Of a DNA stretch of 64,000 nt, positions 47,893 to 58,829 are shown in pieces. Within the stretch, counting starts at the first letter, position 1. Each line of letters begins with the position of its first letter. The DNA is from Shewanella seohaensis (GTDB lineage Bacteria; Pseudomonadota; Gammaproteobacteria; Enterobacterales; Shewanellaceae): NCBI RefSeq assembly GCF_025449215.1, contig NZ_CP104900.1, forward strand, positions 3,658,001-3,722,000, given 5' to 3'. The notes below the pieces were generated by a model that searched no databases, had not been told where the DNA came from, and saw nothing but the letters and a program-made list of their open reading frames with translations. The position numbers were made by a program, and so were the translations under genes.

Positions 47893-49360
47893 ATGAGCGT
47901 AGCAAAACCACAAGGGACGATGCTTGGTCATCCCAAGGGCCTATTCCTACTATTTACAACAGAACTTTGGGAACGTTTTAGTTATTACGCAATGCGCGCC
48001 ATTTTGGTGCTGTATTTAGTTGATAAGGTTCAGAGCGAAGGGGGCACGGTTTAGGTTGGACTCAAGCCGACGCCATTTCACTCTACGGAACATTCACGGG
48101 TCTTGTTTACTTAACGCCGCTACTCGGTGGCTGGTTAGCAGACACCTTTTAGGCCAACGCCGCGCGATTATGATTGGCGGTACTTTAATGGCCGCAGGTC
48201 AATTTATTCTCGGTACGCCGCACGCTTGGGTACCTGGTATGGAAACCGAAGTTTTCTATGTCGGCTTAGGTACCTTGATCTTAGGTAACGGCCTGTTCAA
48301 GCCGAATATCTCTACCATGGTAGGCGATCTGTACGAAGAAGGTGATCATCGCCGTGACGGTGCATTCACCATTTTCTATATGGGGATCAACGTCGGTGCT
48401 TTCCTATCGGGCATTATCGTAGGTTCTGTGGTGGCGGCTTATGATGGCAACTTCCAAGCCGGCTTTATCTGTGCCGGTATTGGTATGATCCTGTCATTAA
48501 TCATCCAACTTCTGTTTGCGCAAAAGCTACTTGGTGATATCGGTAGAACCCCAGCTGCTAAGCTTGAAAAGCAAAAAGCGGCAGAAAAAGGCGAAGTTCG
48601 CAAAGAGCCACTCACCAAAGTTGAGCGTGACCGTATTAAAGTCATCATGGTGATGGGCTTATTTACCATCATCTTCTGGGCGGGGTTTGAACAAGCTGGC
48701 GGCTTGATGAACCTGTTCACGAATGACTTTACCGACCGTATGATCGGTACTTGGGAAGTTCCTACCACTTGGTTCCAATCCTTGAACGCGATGTTTATCG
48801 TGATTTTTGCACCTGTTGTAGCCTCGATTTGGGTACGCTTAGGTAAGAATGAACCAAACTCGCCTGTTAAGTTTGCTTTAGGCTTAGTGCTATTAGCCGT
48901 TGGCTTCTTATTCATGATCGGTGCCGTTGTTGAGATGGGTGGCGATGCTTCAGCGAAATCGAGCATGTGGTGGTTAGTCGGTGCTTATTTCTTCCACACC
49001 ATGGGTGAACTTTGCTTATCACCGATTGGTTTATCTATGGTGACTAAGCTAGCCCCATTACGTATTGCTTCATTAATGATGGGTGCTTGGTTCCTGTTCG
49101 TTGCTGCAGCTAACAAGATTGGTGGCGTAGTGGGCTCATTCATCGGCCACGGCGGTGAAAAAGAAGAACAGCTTGCCAATGCAATGGCCATTTTCTCGGG
49201 TATTGCGATTACTGCTGCGCTTTCTGGTGTGATCTTATACTTCATGGCCGACAAACTTGTGGATTGGATGCATGGCGCAGAAAGCAAGCATCACAACGAA
49301 GCCGAAGCGTTAGAAGATGAAATTGCCGTTACCGGTGAGCATGAAGCGATTAAACGTTAA
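47893..49360 (+). pseudogene. POT-family proton/oligopeptide symporter (two frameshifts in this sequence)
   Basis: Proton-driven di/tripeptide transporter (PTR2/POT, major facilitator superfamily). The N-terminus [45 protein letters not shown] includes the POT signature around [12 protein letters not shown]. Translation breaks after SEGG: one more G in the run 48040-48044 restores [34 protein letters not shown] second missing base in the T run 48147-48150 then restores DTFLGQRRAIMIGG. The rest has NVGAFLSGIIVG and FWAGFEQAGG. The restored length is 489 residues. GGTGGAAA precedes the ATG. Confidence 0.9.
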
Positions 49361-49380
49361 TCTGCGTTAGGTTCAATCAA

Positions 49381-49409
49381 TAAAAACGCTGCCATGGCAG
49401 CGTTTTTTA
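49381..49409 (+). terminator. Intrinsic terminator of the POT transporter gene
   Basis: AAAAACGCTGCC and GGCAGCGTTTTTT form a near-perfect palindrome around CAT/ATG, 20 bases after the stop codon. Confidence 0.9.
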
Positions 49410-49550
49410 TTTGTAGCTTAGATAATGAACATAAGCGTCGAGCTAATTTATGATTACATGTCAGAGTAACAGTAGATATCGCCAACCTTCATATTCGTTA
49501 TCATCGATACGCACAAAGTCACTGTAGTGGCATAGTGAATTTGGCCACCG

Positions 49551-50654
49551 TTATAGGCTTAATTGCATAAAGCCACCCGCGGGTAACTGTGAATCATAAA
49601 CAAGGCCTTTAAATTGGTTTTCTAAGAGTTGCTGCTTGTGTTCGGGCTCACTGGTCGCAATACAAAGCTGCTCCTGCGGCAATATAGTGCGAAACTGAAT
49701 GCTCGGTTTCCCCCAGTCTAACATCCCCAATTGCAAGCTCTCAGAAAGCGCTAATGGACTCAAACCTTCATCATTACGCAAGTAGCACCTCAGCCCCTTA
49801 CCAGCTTGCGCAATCGCGGCGCGATACCGAGTTAATTCGATAGCGACATAAATAATATCGACTGTAATATCGAGGCCAGATTTAACTAAACGCTCGTTCA
49901 AATAACTCAACATATTAAAGGGCTCGATGATCGTCTTGCTTTGGCCACTACGATAACTTTTGAGCTTTTGGTTAACAAAACTGCGCAGCAATACACAGGC
50001 AAAAGCCGCTCTATTGTCTTCGGGATAGAGATGGGCCATATACATGATGAGGTAGTCACTACCCACCATAGTGGAATCAATAAAGTAACTGCTGATATCG
50101 CTACTCTTAAATAGACTGTAATCCACTTTGGCCGTGGGATAGCTGATGTTAGAGGCAGGAAACAGCTGCTGCTGAACTTGCTTAGCAGCCTCGACACTTT
50201 GTTCTAACAGAACCAAGTTATCCTTGAGCTCTTGATTAGATAAAGCATCAAACTCGGCTTGAGTCACATCATCGGAATGGTGTCGTTGCAACCCCTGCTT
50301 TATCGCTTGTTCGATGATAAATAAATCGGGGACGGGTTTTACGAGATAATCACAGGCACCAACACGCAGGGCTTCAACGACATCCGCCATTACGTTATTG
50401 CCAGAGACCACAATTGATGGCACCAGCGGCTCTAATTTACTCATTTCCTTGAGCATATCGAGCCCACCGAGTTTAGGCATGCTAAGATCGGCAAGAATGA
50501 TATCGAAACGTTGTTGCTTGAAAATGGACAATCCCTGCTCACCATCGCAGGCCTGCACAACTTCGGCACCGCGCCCAATCAGAAAAGTGGCGACGATTTG
50601 CCTAAAGACCGGGTCGTCTTCGACCAAAAGAATAGAAACATCATTTAACGCCAT
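49551..50654 (-). CDS. RssB-like response regulator with degenerate PP2C/SpoIIE-type domain
   Basis: 367 residues. Receiver domain (about 1-125) with the acidic pair EDD, phospho-acceptor Asp in DIILADLSMPKLGG and the conserved Lys in YLVKPVPD. A helical linker (about 140-170, EQSVEAAKQVQQQLFPA) leads into a PP2C/SpoIIE-like fold in which the metal-binding GD and DG motifs are not recognisable (STMVGSDYLIMYM), suggesting a pseudophosphatase. In E. coli, RssB delivers RpoS to ClpXP. A PP2C-type RssB beside a vacJ/mlaA gene is also what I recall from Pseudomonas. ATG at 50654 has GGGA seven bases upstream. Confidence 0.82.
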   Translation of the reverse strand: MALNDVSILLVEDDPVFRQIVATFLIGRGAEVVQACDGEQGLSIFKQQRFDIILADLSMPKLGGLDMLKEMSKLEPLVPSIVVSGNNVMADVVEALRVGACDYLVKPVPDLFIIEQAIKQGLQRHHSDDVTQAEFDALSNQELKDNLVLLEQSVEAAKQVQQQLFPASNISYPTAKVDYSLFKSSDISSYFIDSTMVGSDYLIMYMAHLYPEDNRAAFACVLLRSFVNQKLKSYRSGQSKTIIEPFNMLSYLNERLVKSGLDITVDIIYVAIELTRYRAAIAQAGKGLRCYLRNDEGLSPLALSESLQLGMLDWGKPSIQFRTILPQEQLCIATSEPEHKQQLLENQFKGLVYDSQLPAGGFMQLSL

Positions 50655-50775
50655 AAAGATTCCCGAATAACATTCATTGCGATAGCAATAACTCAATCAT
50701 GACATCGGAAGAATCATTCAATACGGCAAGGGCTTGGCTGCAAAAAGGATTTACAGCCAAGTACAGCGCATAAGC

Positions 50776-51561
50776 TTACTCAAGTTCCTGCATGTACTGA
50801 TCGAGCAACTCATCATCTTCTTGTTTTTGAGGAACATTGCCATCATAGACTTTATAGTCCATGTGTTGTAAGTACGCATCTTTCACAAAGGTATAAGGAT
50901 CGAGCGCATTATCAACAAGCCTTTCTTGGTCAATCGCCGACGCTCTCGCATGAAGACTCTTAAGTCCCCATTTAACAATGGATTGCCACACTGTTAGCTC
51001 AGATAGTGGAAAGTATAGACCATCAACCCAATCCGATGCGAGTTCTCGCACCACATAGGGGCCGGCAAACGGAGCCATAAAGTACGGTCCGTTTGGCACG
51101 CCGTAGTAGCCTAGCACTTCGTTAAATTCATCTTGCTTGCGTGGCATCCCCATCATATCCGCCACATCAAATACCCCGAGTAAACCGATTGTGGTGTTCA
51201 CCGTAAAACGGCCACCAGCATTTGCTGCCCAGCCCCATTTACCCTGTAAGGCGTTGTTAACTAGGCTACTCGGTTCTTCCAAATTCTGTACGAAGTTGTT
51301 TATCCCCGTTTTTGCGGGCAATGGCAGATAATCGTTATATCCATGTGCGACAGGACGATAAATATACCGGTCTAAATACAGATAGTTGAAATCCCACATT
51401 GCACGGTTAAACCCCTCAAAGGGATCACGCGGGTCATCGTAAGTAATCTTTACTGCTGAAGCCGTATCCTTTGGAGTAGCCTCAGGTACAGTCGCCTCTG
51501 CCCCATACACCTTAGGCAGTAATGCAAATCCTAAAAGTACCCCTAGCCATTTCAACTTCAT
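50776..51561 (-). CDS. mlaA: Phospholipid-transport protein MlaA (VacJ)
   Basis: 261-residue MlaA-family protein of the Mla system, which removes misplaced phospholipid from the outer leaflet of the outer membrane. Family blocks are DPRDPFEGFNRAMWDFNYLYLDRYIYRPVAHGY (about residues 42-75), NFVQNLEEPSSLVNNALQG, FTVNTTIGLLGVFDVA and DEFNEVLGYYGVPNGPYFMAPFAGP. It has a signal peptide ending VYGAEA but no cysteine near it, so unlike E. coli MlaA it is not predicted to be lipidated. The other mla genes are not in the window. Confidence 0.93.
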   Translation of the reverse strand: MKLKWLGVLLGFALLPKVYGAEATVPEATPKDTASAVKITYDDPRDPFEGFNRAMWDFNYLYLDRYIYRPVAHGYNDYLPLPAKTGINNFVQNLEEPSSLVNNALQGKWGWAANAGGRFTVNTTIGLLGVFDVADMMGMPRKQDEFNEVLGYYGVPNGPYFMAPFAGPYVVRELASDWVDGLYFPLSELTVWQSIVKWGLKSLHARASAIDQERLVDNALDPYTFVKDAYLQHMDYKVYDGNVPQKQEDDELLDQYMQELE

Positions 51562-51782
51562 ATTGCTCTCTTAAATAAATGTACTGCTTAGATATCGAGT
51601 TTTGCTAAAGTGACCAAGGACAAGTGACGATAAAAGATTATTCACCTGAGTGGCATACTCTAGTATGACAGAGAAACTGTCGTTGTTTTTACAAAGCGCA
51701 TAAGCATACTTGGCAAAACATTTTGGTCAATTGATAATTTTTCAAAATAGCGTGCCGTTAGATACACCAACAAGGGCCTCAC

Positions 51783-53860
51783 ATGGAGTCAATTCCACTT
51801 ATTAATACCGCTAATGCGCAATTAATCGCTCCAGCCTCTTCAAACGATGCCGTGAGCGTACACTCACGTCCCCTTCCAGCTGAAGTACAAGTCTCCCCCG
51901 AGGGCGATAGTATTATTCTAAACGGTACAGAATATAATTTAAAGCTTGTTAATGCACAGCAAAGACAAGCCTTGATTGTGGCGAGTAGTTTCTTAGTGAA
52001 TCCAATCACCCCAGAAGCCACAGCCAGCACGAGTGCCAATAGCACAGTCGCTAACGCACAATTACTGACACTAGGCGCGACACTGACCCTAAAATTGCCC
52101 GAAGCGATAGCGCAACTTGCGCAGCAAAATGGCATCTCCCTGGATAAGCTCTATACCCTAGCGGCAAGGCCACAGGGATATCCGCTACCCAATGTCACTG
52201 TTACAACGAAAGAATTTCAATTTGCTAACGGGACTGTGGTGCCACAGGATCCAGGTACTCGACTCAGCACTGGAGAATATCAAGCTAAAATAAGCCTCTC
52301 GCAAGGAAGGCCTATTTTAGTCCTGACCCCAATACTGAGCAAACTTGAAATCCACATTGGCGCGCCAATAAATGAAACTCAACTTCCCATTATTGATAAA
52401 CAAGCAGCTAATGTGGTCATCACTAAAACTGAGCCTGCTCAGATAATTGCTGCATTTTTACGTAAACTTGAAGGAATTGCACCACAGGCCGAGCCATTAA
52501 ATACAGCGAAGCCTAGCACTCAAGCACCTGTGTCCTCGGAGAATAAAGCTGCCAATATGCTAGCTCCTTCTTCCGCAACAGATATGCCAAGCAGCAAAAT
52601 CAATGTATCGGCCGCTAATCCTCAAACCAGTCTACAAGCCAATACTGAACCTAAGCTGACTGTTGTAAATCAAACGTTAAATACTGCGGCGCAATCGCAA
52701 GAAACTTCCCAAAATCAGCAAAAAGCACAAGTGCTGGATGCTAAGGCGTTAGAATCCAAGGCCTTTGAATCAAAGCCTTTTGAATCTAAGCCTTTTGAAT
52801 CTAAGCCTCTAGAATTAAAACCTTTAGAAGCTAAAACTATGGGATCGGGGGCGAACAATCTCGATAGCAATCGAAATTCGCCTTTAGCGGCCAAGGCTCA
52901 ACAGGATCTCCCCCTACAAGTTCCACTAAAACTGGCTTAGTCGGTAACGAGTTGCCACTGAATCTCAAACCACAGGCGATGGAGGCTCAATTAGGCGAAA
53001 AAACAAATAAGTCCACCGAGGCACAAATCAGTGTCAATGAGGTGCTACAGAAAGCCTTTACCAAAGCCGGTGCCTTGCCGTTAGAACAAATGCTCGCGCG
53101 TGGCGGAGCAAATCTCGCGGCGGAGTTATTAAAACATTTGCCCCATTTAAGCCCGCCGACATTAGGTCAATTAAGTGAACTGAGCGAATTAAGGGACGCT
53201 ATGCTTGGGCTTTCAGCCTTAAACCTTGCCGCCTCACAGCTTAGTCAACCCGCCGTTTTTCTGAATGCCAATGCGATTACCTCGCTATTTCAACTATTGT
53301 TGGGGTTTAGGGCCAATAATGGCAACAATACGGTCAGCCAGAAGCTGGCAGATTACCTAGAGCAATTACAGGCTAAAACGGGTTTATCGACCAATCAGCT
53401 TGGACAATTGAGTAAAGCAGGAGGGCTTGAAAGCATGGGCCAACTGGCCTCGAGCTTACATCTTTATCAGCAGGCAAGCGGCGAAAATAACGGCAATCTG
53501 GTATGGTTTTTTGCCCTGCCCTATGGGATCAATCAACGGCATGAACAGCTCGAAGGAAAATTTGAACGAGATGCCAATGATGACGAACAACAAAAGCACA
53601 AAGGTTGGCATCTGCAATTGAAGTTTAATCTTGCACAGGGGCCGCTGCTGATTTCGGCACGCTTCCATCAGCAAGTGTTAGATATTCAATTTAAAGGTAA
53701 TAGCCAACAACTGCTCAATCGCGTCGATAATTTTTTAGCACCCTTAGGCCAAAAATTATCCCAGCTAGGCTTTACGCCAGGTGAGCTTTCAACGCAAATA
53801 GCCCAAGTGCCGGCGACACTGCTCCCGGGCGATCATTTTTTAGTGAAAACAAGTGCTTAA
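51783..53860 (+). pseudogene. FliK-like flagellar hook-length control protein (one frameshift in this sequence)
   Basis: Large, poorly conserved protein rich in Gln, Ala, Ser and Pro, with a C-terminal Flg_hook-type domain (about the last 130 residues: WHLQLKFNLAQGPLLISARF, LDIQFKGNSQQLLNRVDNFLAPLGQKLSQLGF). The first frame stops at 52940, the second is open from about 52930 to 53860. Adding one A to the run 52928-52931 joins them (PLKTGLVGNELPLNLK) for 692 residues. A 15-base tandem repeat in the middle encodes five-residue copies of the type FESKP. FliK proteins set hook length and switch export with FlhB; an FlhB-like gene follows. This is not the main fliK locus. Confidence 0.75.
52739..52832 (+). 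repeat. 15-bp tandem repeats in the FliK-like gene
   Basis: About six imperfect copies of a 15-base unit (consensus CCTTTTGAATCTAAG) encode repeats such as FESKP, LESKA and LELKP. The two central copies are identical. The disordered FliK middle tolerates length change, and the unit keeps the frame. Confidence 0.8.
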
Positions 53861-53872
53861 AATCGAGAATGA

Positions 53873-54184
53873 ATGATGAATGAAGAACCCAAAACCCAGC
53901 AAGCCGTCGCCTTAAGTTACGATGGGAAACATGCCCCTAAAGTCGTGGCATCAGGGGAGGGATTGGTTGCAGATGAAATTATTGCGCTCGCAAAAGCATC
54001 TGGTGTTTATATTCATCAAGATCCCCACCTGAGCAATTTTTTAAGATTGCTCGAATTAGGTGAGGAAATTCCGAAAGAACTGTATCTGCTGATCGCAGAA
54101 CTGATTGCGTTTGTGTACATGTTGGATGGCAAATTTCCTGAGCAGTGGAATAACATGCACAAGAAAATTGTAGAGAAAGCCTGA
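53873..54184 (+). CDS. Stand-alone FlhB C-terminal-domain protein (FlhX-like export switch)
   Basis: 103 residues matching only the cytoplasmic C-terminal piece of FlhB (FlhB-CC) of the type III export apparatus: AVALSYDGKHAPKVVASGEG, ADEIIALAKASGVYIHQDPHLSNFLRLLELGEEIPKELYLLIAELIAFVYML. The autocleavage motif NPTH of FlhB is replaced by PKTQ, so the protein corresponds to the already cleaved product. In other bacteria such FlhX proteins can stand in for the FlhB fragment. It follows the FliK-like gene by 12 bases. ATGs at 53873 and 53876 are both possible starts. Its 3' end is duplicated in tandem. Confidence 0.87.
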   Translation: MMNEEPKTQQAVALSYDGKHAPKVVASGEGLVADEIIALAKASGVYIHQDPHLSNFLRLLELGEEIPKELYLLIAELIAFVYMLDGKFPEQWNNMHKKIVEKA

Positions 54185-54225
54185 GCAGTGGAATAACATG
54201 CACAAGAAAATTGTAGAGAAAGCCT
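54137..54225 (+). repeat. 43-bp tandem duplication at the 3' end of the FlhX-like gene
   Basis: The 43 bases at 54137-54179 are repeated exactly at 54180-54222, followed by CCT as the start of a third copy. The duplication creates a TGA at the end of the first copy in place of the original TAA, so the protein still ends IVEKA and is unchanged. Confidence 0.95.
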
Positions 54226-54253
54226 AAGAATAAGAATGATGCGACTTTGCAGC

Positions 54254-54652
54254 CTATTTTCGATGAAGACGAATTAACAACTCAGCCTCAGCTTTAGGTA
54301 ACTCACACTCTTTAATCAGTTCGTCCACCCCCGCGCCTAACGCGACCATTTTCATCGCTCGGGTATAGAGTTTGGCTTGAGGATCCTGCTGCGTCGACTC
54401 TTCGATACGCTCAGATTGTTGATGTAAGCGCTTCTCAAGCTCAATAACACGTCGTCCCATGCCGATAGTGCCGCTGCGAAGCTCCTGCAACTCCCGTTTA
54501 AAGGACTCACGTTGGCGATCGCCTTCTTTGACCAGTACAGTTAACGCTTCAACTTTACTGCGCAACTTACTCAATTGTTTTTGGAGATAAAGGACTAACC
54601 CTAAACACGCAATCACATAAACTAAGGCTGCGATTAAAAATTCATCGCCCAT
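54254..54652 (-). CDS. DUF2802-family membrane-anchored coiled-coil protein
   Basis: 132 residues: an N-terminal membrane helix (about 5-24, IAALVYVIACLGLVLYL), a long charged coiled coil (about 25-95) and a short C-terminal module ARMA-like in family terms: AMKMVALGAGVDELIKECELPKAEAELLIRLHRK, which is the DUF2802 hallmark. Function unknown. The family sits at the end of polar chemotaxis operons in Shewanella, Vibrio and Pseudomonas, so a role at the pole or in the array is likely. No gene follows in the operon. Confidence 0.87.
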   Translation of the reverse strand: MGDEFLIAALVYVIACLGLVLYLQKQLSKLRSKVEALTVLVKEGDRQRESFKRELQELRSGTIGMGRRVIELEKRLHQQSERIEESTQQDPQAKLYTRAMKMVALGAGVDELIKECELPKAEAELLIRLHRK

Positions 54653-54767
54653 TAATCATCCTTACGCATCACTAAAAACTGAAATCAACAATACAACGGT
54701 TTCACCAAACGGCAATCATAACGGTTAAACAATGGCGAAATAAACCGTTTGTATCGTGAGAAGCAAG

Positions 54768-54793
54768 GACGACAGATTAGCTAATCTGTCGTC
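54768..54793. repeat. 26-bp perfect palindrome downstream of cheW
   Basis: The left half GACGACAGATTAG (54768-54780) is followed directly by its exact reverse complement. It lies between the cheW stop (54807) and the DUF2802 gene. As RNA it forms a 10-11 pair hairpin, but the minus-strand sequence after it is CTTGCTTCT, so it is at best a weak intrinsic terminator. Confidence 0.85.
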
Positions 54794-54806
54794 TCATCAT
54801 GGAAGC

Positions 54807-55301
54807 TTAGAGCTGATTTAACTCTGCCCATTCTTCATCGGATAATAACTTGTCTAAGTCGACGAGGATCAGTAGCTCGTTATCGCGATTGCTGACGCCT
54901 TGAATAAACTTGGCACTCTCTTCGGTACCAACATTCGGCGCATTATCAATCTCAGAACCGCGCAGATAAACCACCTCTGCCACACTATCGACCAAGATAC
55001 CGATCACTTGTTTCTCAGCTTCGATAATCACGATACGAGTCGAATCATCCACTTCCGCCGATTGCAGACCAAAACGTGAGCGAGTATCGATAACAGTCAC
55101 CACATTGCCTCGCAGGTTAATGATCCCTAATACGTAATGGGGTGCGCCAGGCACAGGAGCAATCTCAGTGTAACGTAACACCTCTTGCACCTGCATGACA
55201 TTGATGCCATAGGTTTCGTTATCTAACTTAAAGGTAACCCATTGCAATACTGCATCATCTTTACTTGCAGCCACGGCCGCGACATTTCTTGTATCTTTCA
55301 T
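54807..55301 (-). CDS. cheW: Chemotaxis coupling protein CheW
   Basis: 164-residue CheW, linking chemoreceptors to CheA in the signalling array. It has LQWVTFKLDNETYGINVMQVQEVLRYTEI, PVPGAPHYVLGIINLRGNVVTVIDTRSRFG (the receptor- and CheA-contact region with NLRG) and VIGILVDSVAEVVYL. ATG at 55301 is chosen over the frame start at 55316 because GAGGT stands four bases before it. It follows parP by seven bases. Confidence 0.96.
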   Translation of the reverse strand: MKDTRNVAAVAASKDDAVLQWVTFKLDNETYGINVMQVQEVLRYTEIAPVPGAPHYVLGIINLRGNVVTVIDTRSRFGLQSAEVDDSTRIVIIEAEKQVIGILVDSVAEVVYLRGSEIDNAPNVGTEESAKFIQGVSNRDNELLILVDLDKLLSDEEWAELNQL

Positions 55302-55308
55302 GTTTACC

Positions 55309-56326
55309 TCAACCAATGGAGTCCTGACAGCCTAAACCCGCATCAAGCATTTCAACTAAGGCTTGTACGTGCAAAATGCCACACATTTGTTCTTTCACTA
55401 CACCAGCTAACCAAGGACGTTTCCCCGCTTTGCTGCGCCAGTTTACTTGCGATTTATTAATTTTTACTGCATTAACGAGAGACTCACAAGCTAATCCCCA
55501 ATTACTGCCTTCTAATAATACAAGATATTGATAATTTACCGATTGCGCCAGTTTATCCGTGTATTTTTCTGGCATCACCCATGCACAGGTATCAACCAGA
55601 TTTAACTGTTCTTCCCTATGGGTTTGCACCCCTAAAAACCAAGAAGGGCGACCGATAATATGATTAATCCGCTCAACCTTAACGATCCCACCAAGACTCA
55701 CTAAAGGCACAGCTAAGGTTAACCCAGCCACTTTAAAGAATAGTACTTGAAACTCATCATCGAGTACTTCTTGTAGGTCTTTTGTGATACTTGGAGGCAA
55801 ACCCCACCTGAGTCTCGGGTGTTATCTCAATGATTATCTCGTCATCTACGACTGTGGATGGCAGCTCAATGGTTACGCTAGCGTCGTTTTGCGTTGCGCC
55901 AGACGAAGTATTCTCGTCATGAGCCACCTCTTGAACTTGAACCACTTCAGGTGCAATCTCGACAATGGCCTCAGCAGGCTTATCCTCAATCACCACCGTT
56001 TTTAATACCGGCGCGAGGAGTTTCTCCAAAGCCTGTTTATTAACTAACGGCGCAGGCTCATCAAGATGAGGCATATTGCTGACAGACTTTGCCTTCTGCG
56101 GCTGCACTTCGGCAGCAATGGTCACGCTCGCGTGCACTTTAGCCTGACTGTGCTCGGCTAAAATGGCGTCATCGAGTAATTGTGCTTCATTTTTTTTGCC
56201 AACCAGTGGTGCCACAATCTCATGTTGAGGCGCATTCGGGGAAGTCACAGCTTTGCTGTCTTCTTCATGTAGCAATAATTCAAAAAAATCAAAAACAGTT
56301 TCATCAACCGATTTTGACATGGCCAA
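55309..56326 (-). pseudogene. ParP-like chemotaxis array protein with C-terminal CheW domain (one frameshift in this sequence)
   Basis: A 150-residue acidic, low-complexity N-terminal part (frame from 56326) and a C-terminal CheW-like domain (frame to 55309: FQVLFFKVAGLTLAVPLVSLGGIVKVERINHI, PSWFLGVQTHREEQLNLVDTCAWVMP). They overlap out of frame; removing one A from AAA at 55799-55801 joins them as TPETQVGLPPSITKDLQEVL and gives 338 residues. In Vibrio, ParP has this layout and binds both CheA and ParC to anchor arrays at the flagellated pole. Its start overlaps the end of parC by about 20 bases. Confidence 0.82.
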
Positions 56327-57095
56327 ACTCCCCAGCTAAAAGAAAATCTAATAATCGCTCGTAAGCTTTTACGCCACGACTGCCGCTTGCATAATGGGAA
56401 GCGGGTAAATGTGCCAAACTGGCGTCTCTAAACTTAGTATCTACTGGGATCACATCTCGCCAAAGGCTGTCGCCATATTGTTCACTCAGCACCTGCAAGG
56501 CAGCAGGTGATGCCTTGGTACGTTTATCGTACATAGTGGGTACAACGGTATAGCTATAACGGGTTTTCTTTGACCGCCCCATGATTTCCATGGTTTTAAC
56601 CATGCGCTCGAGCCCTTTAATGGCCAAAAACTCTGTTTGCACTGGGATCACTATATGTTGACTGGCCGCCAGCGCGTTCACCATTAATACCCCTAACACG
56701 GGTGGACAGTCCACAATCGCCACATCGTATTCATCGGCAACCAGTGCCAATAAATTACGCAGCACTAACCCCATACCCTCTTGATGTCCGAGCGCTCGGT
56801 CTAGCGTGGCTAACGCCATCGTAGCGGGCAGTAAATCTAAGCCATCGACTAAGGTGGGCACTATGTGGGACTTCACTAAGTCAGTCGTCAGACTCTTATG
56901 CGCCACAAACACGTCAAATAGCGAACCAGGAACCTCTTCAGAGTCAATGCCAAGGTAATAACCAAGCGATGCATGGGGATCGGTATCAATCATCAGTACA
57001 CGTTTACCCCGTTTAGCGAGCGCGCCCGCTAAACTGGCTACTGAAGTGGTTTTTCCAACCCCACCTTTTTGATTCGCAATGGTCCAGACTTTCAA
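56304..57095 (-). CDS. ParC-like ParA-family ATPase for chemotaxis array positioning
   Basis: 263-residue MinD/ParA ATPase. The deviant Walker A is KGGVGKTTSVASLAGALAKRGKRVLMIDTDPHASLGYYLGI (about residues 10-50; KGGVGKTT diagnostic), with switch DCPPVLGVLMVNAL and a C-terminal RDASLAHLPASHYASGSRGVKAYERL. No parB or centromere-like sites accompany it, and it sits between chemotaxis genes, so it is the Vibrio ParC type that places arrays at the cell pole rather than a chromosome-partition ParA. Confidence 0.9.
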   Translation of the reverse strand: MKVWTIANQKGGVGKTTSVASLAGALAKRGKRVLMIDTDPHASLGYYLGIDSEEVPGSLFDVFVAHKSLTTDLVKSHIVPTLVDGLDLLPATMALATLDRALGHQEGMGLVLRNLLALVADEYDVAIVDCPPVLGVLMVNALAASQHIVIPVQTEFLAIKGLERMVKTMEIMGRSKKTRYSYTVVPTMYDKRTKASPAALQVLSEQYGDSLWRDVIPVDTKFRDASLAHLPASHYASGSRGVKAYERLLDFLLAGEFGHVKIG

Positions 57096-57159
57096 AGAAC
57101 TGACCTCTTTAATGTTGATTCTCGGCTATTCATCATGCCCGTTTGAGCAACGACAAGCA

Positions 57160-58811
<1,652 letters not shown>

Positions 58812-58829
58812 TCCATTCCTTATTGGAAA

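Noticed and set aside
52952..53860. Two separate genes for the FliK-like protein
   Set aside because: The second frame is open upstream of its first ATG into the A run at 52928-52931 and the join is in phase, so one gene is simpler.
56304..57095. Chromosome or plasmid partition ParA
   Set aside because: No parB or parS-like sites; its position between chemotaxis genes and beside a CheW-domain protein fits the polar array ATPase ParC.
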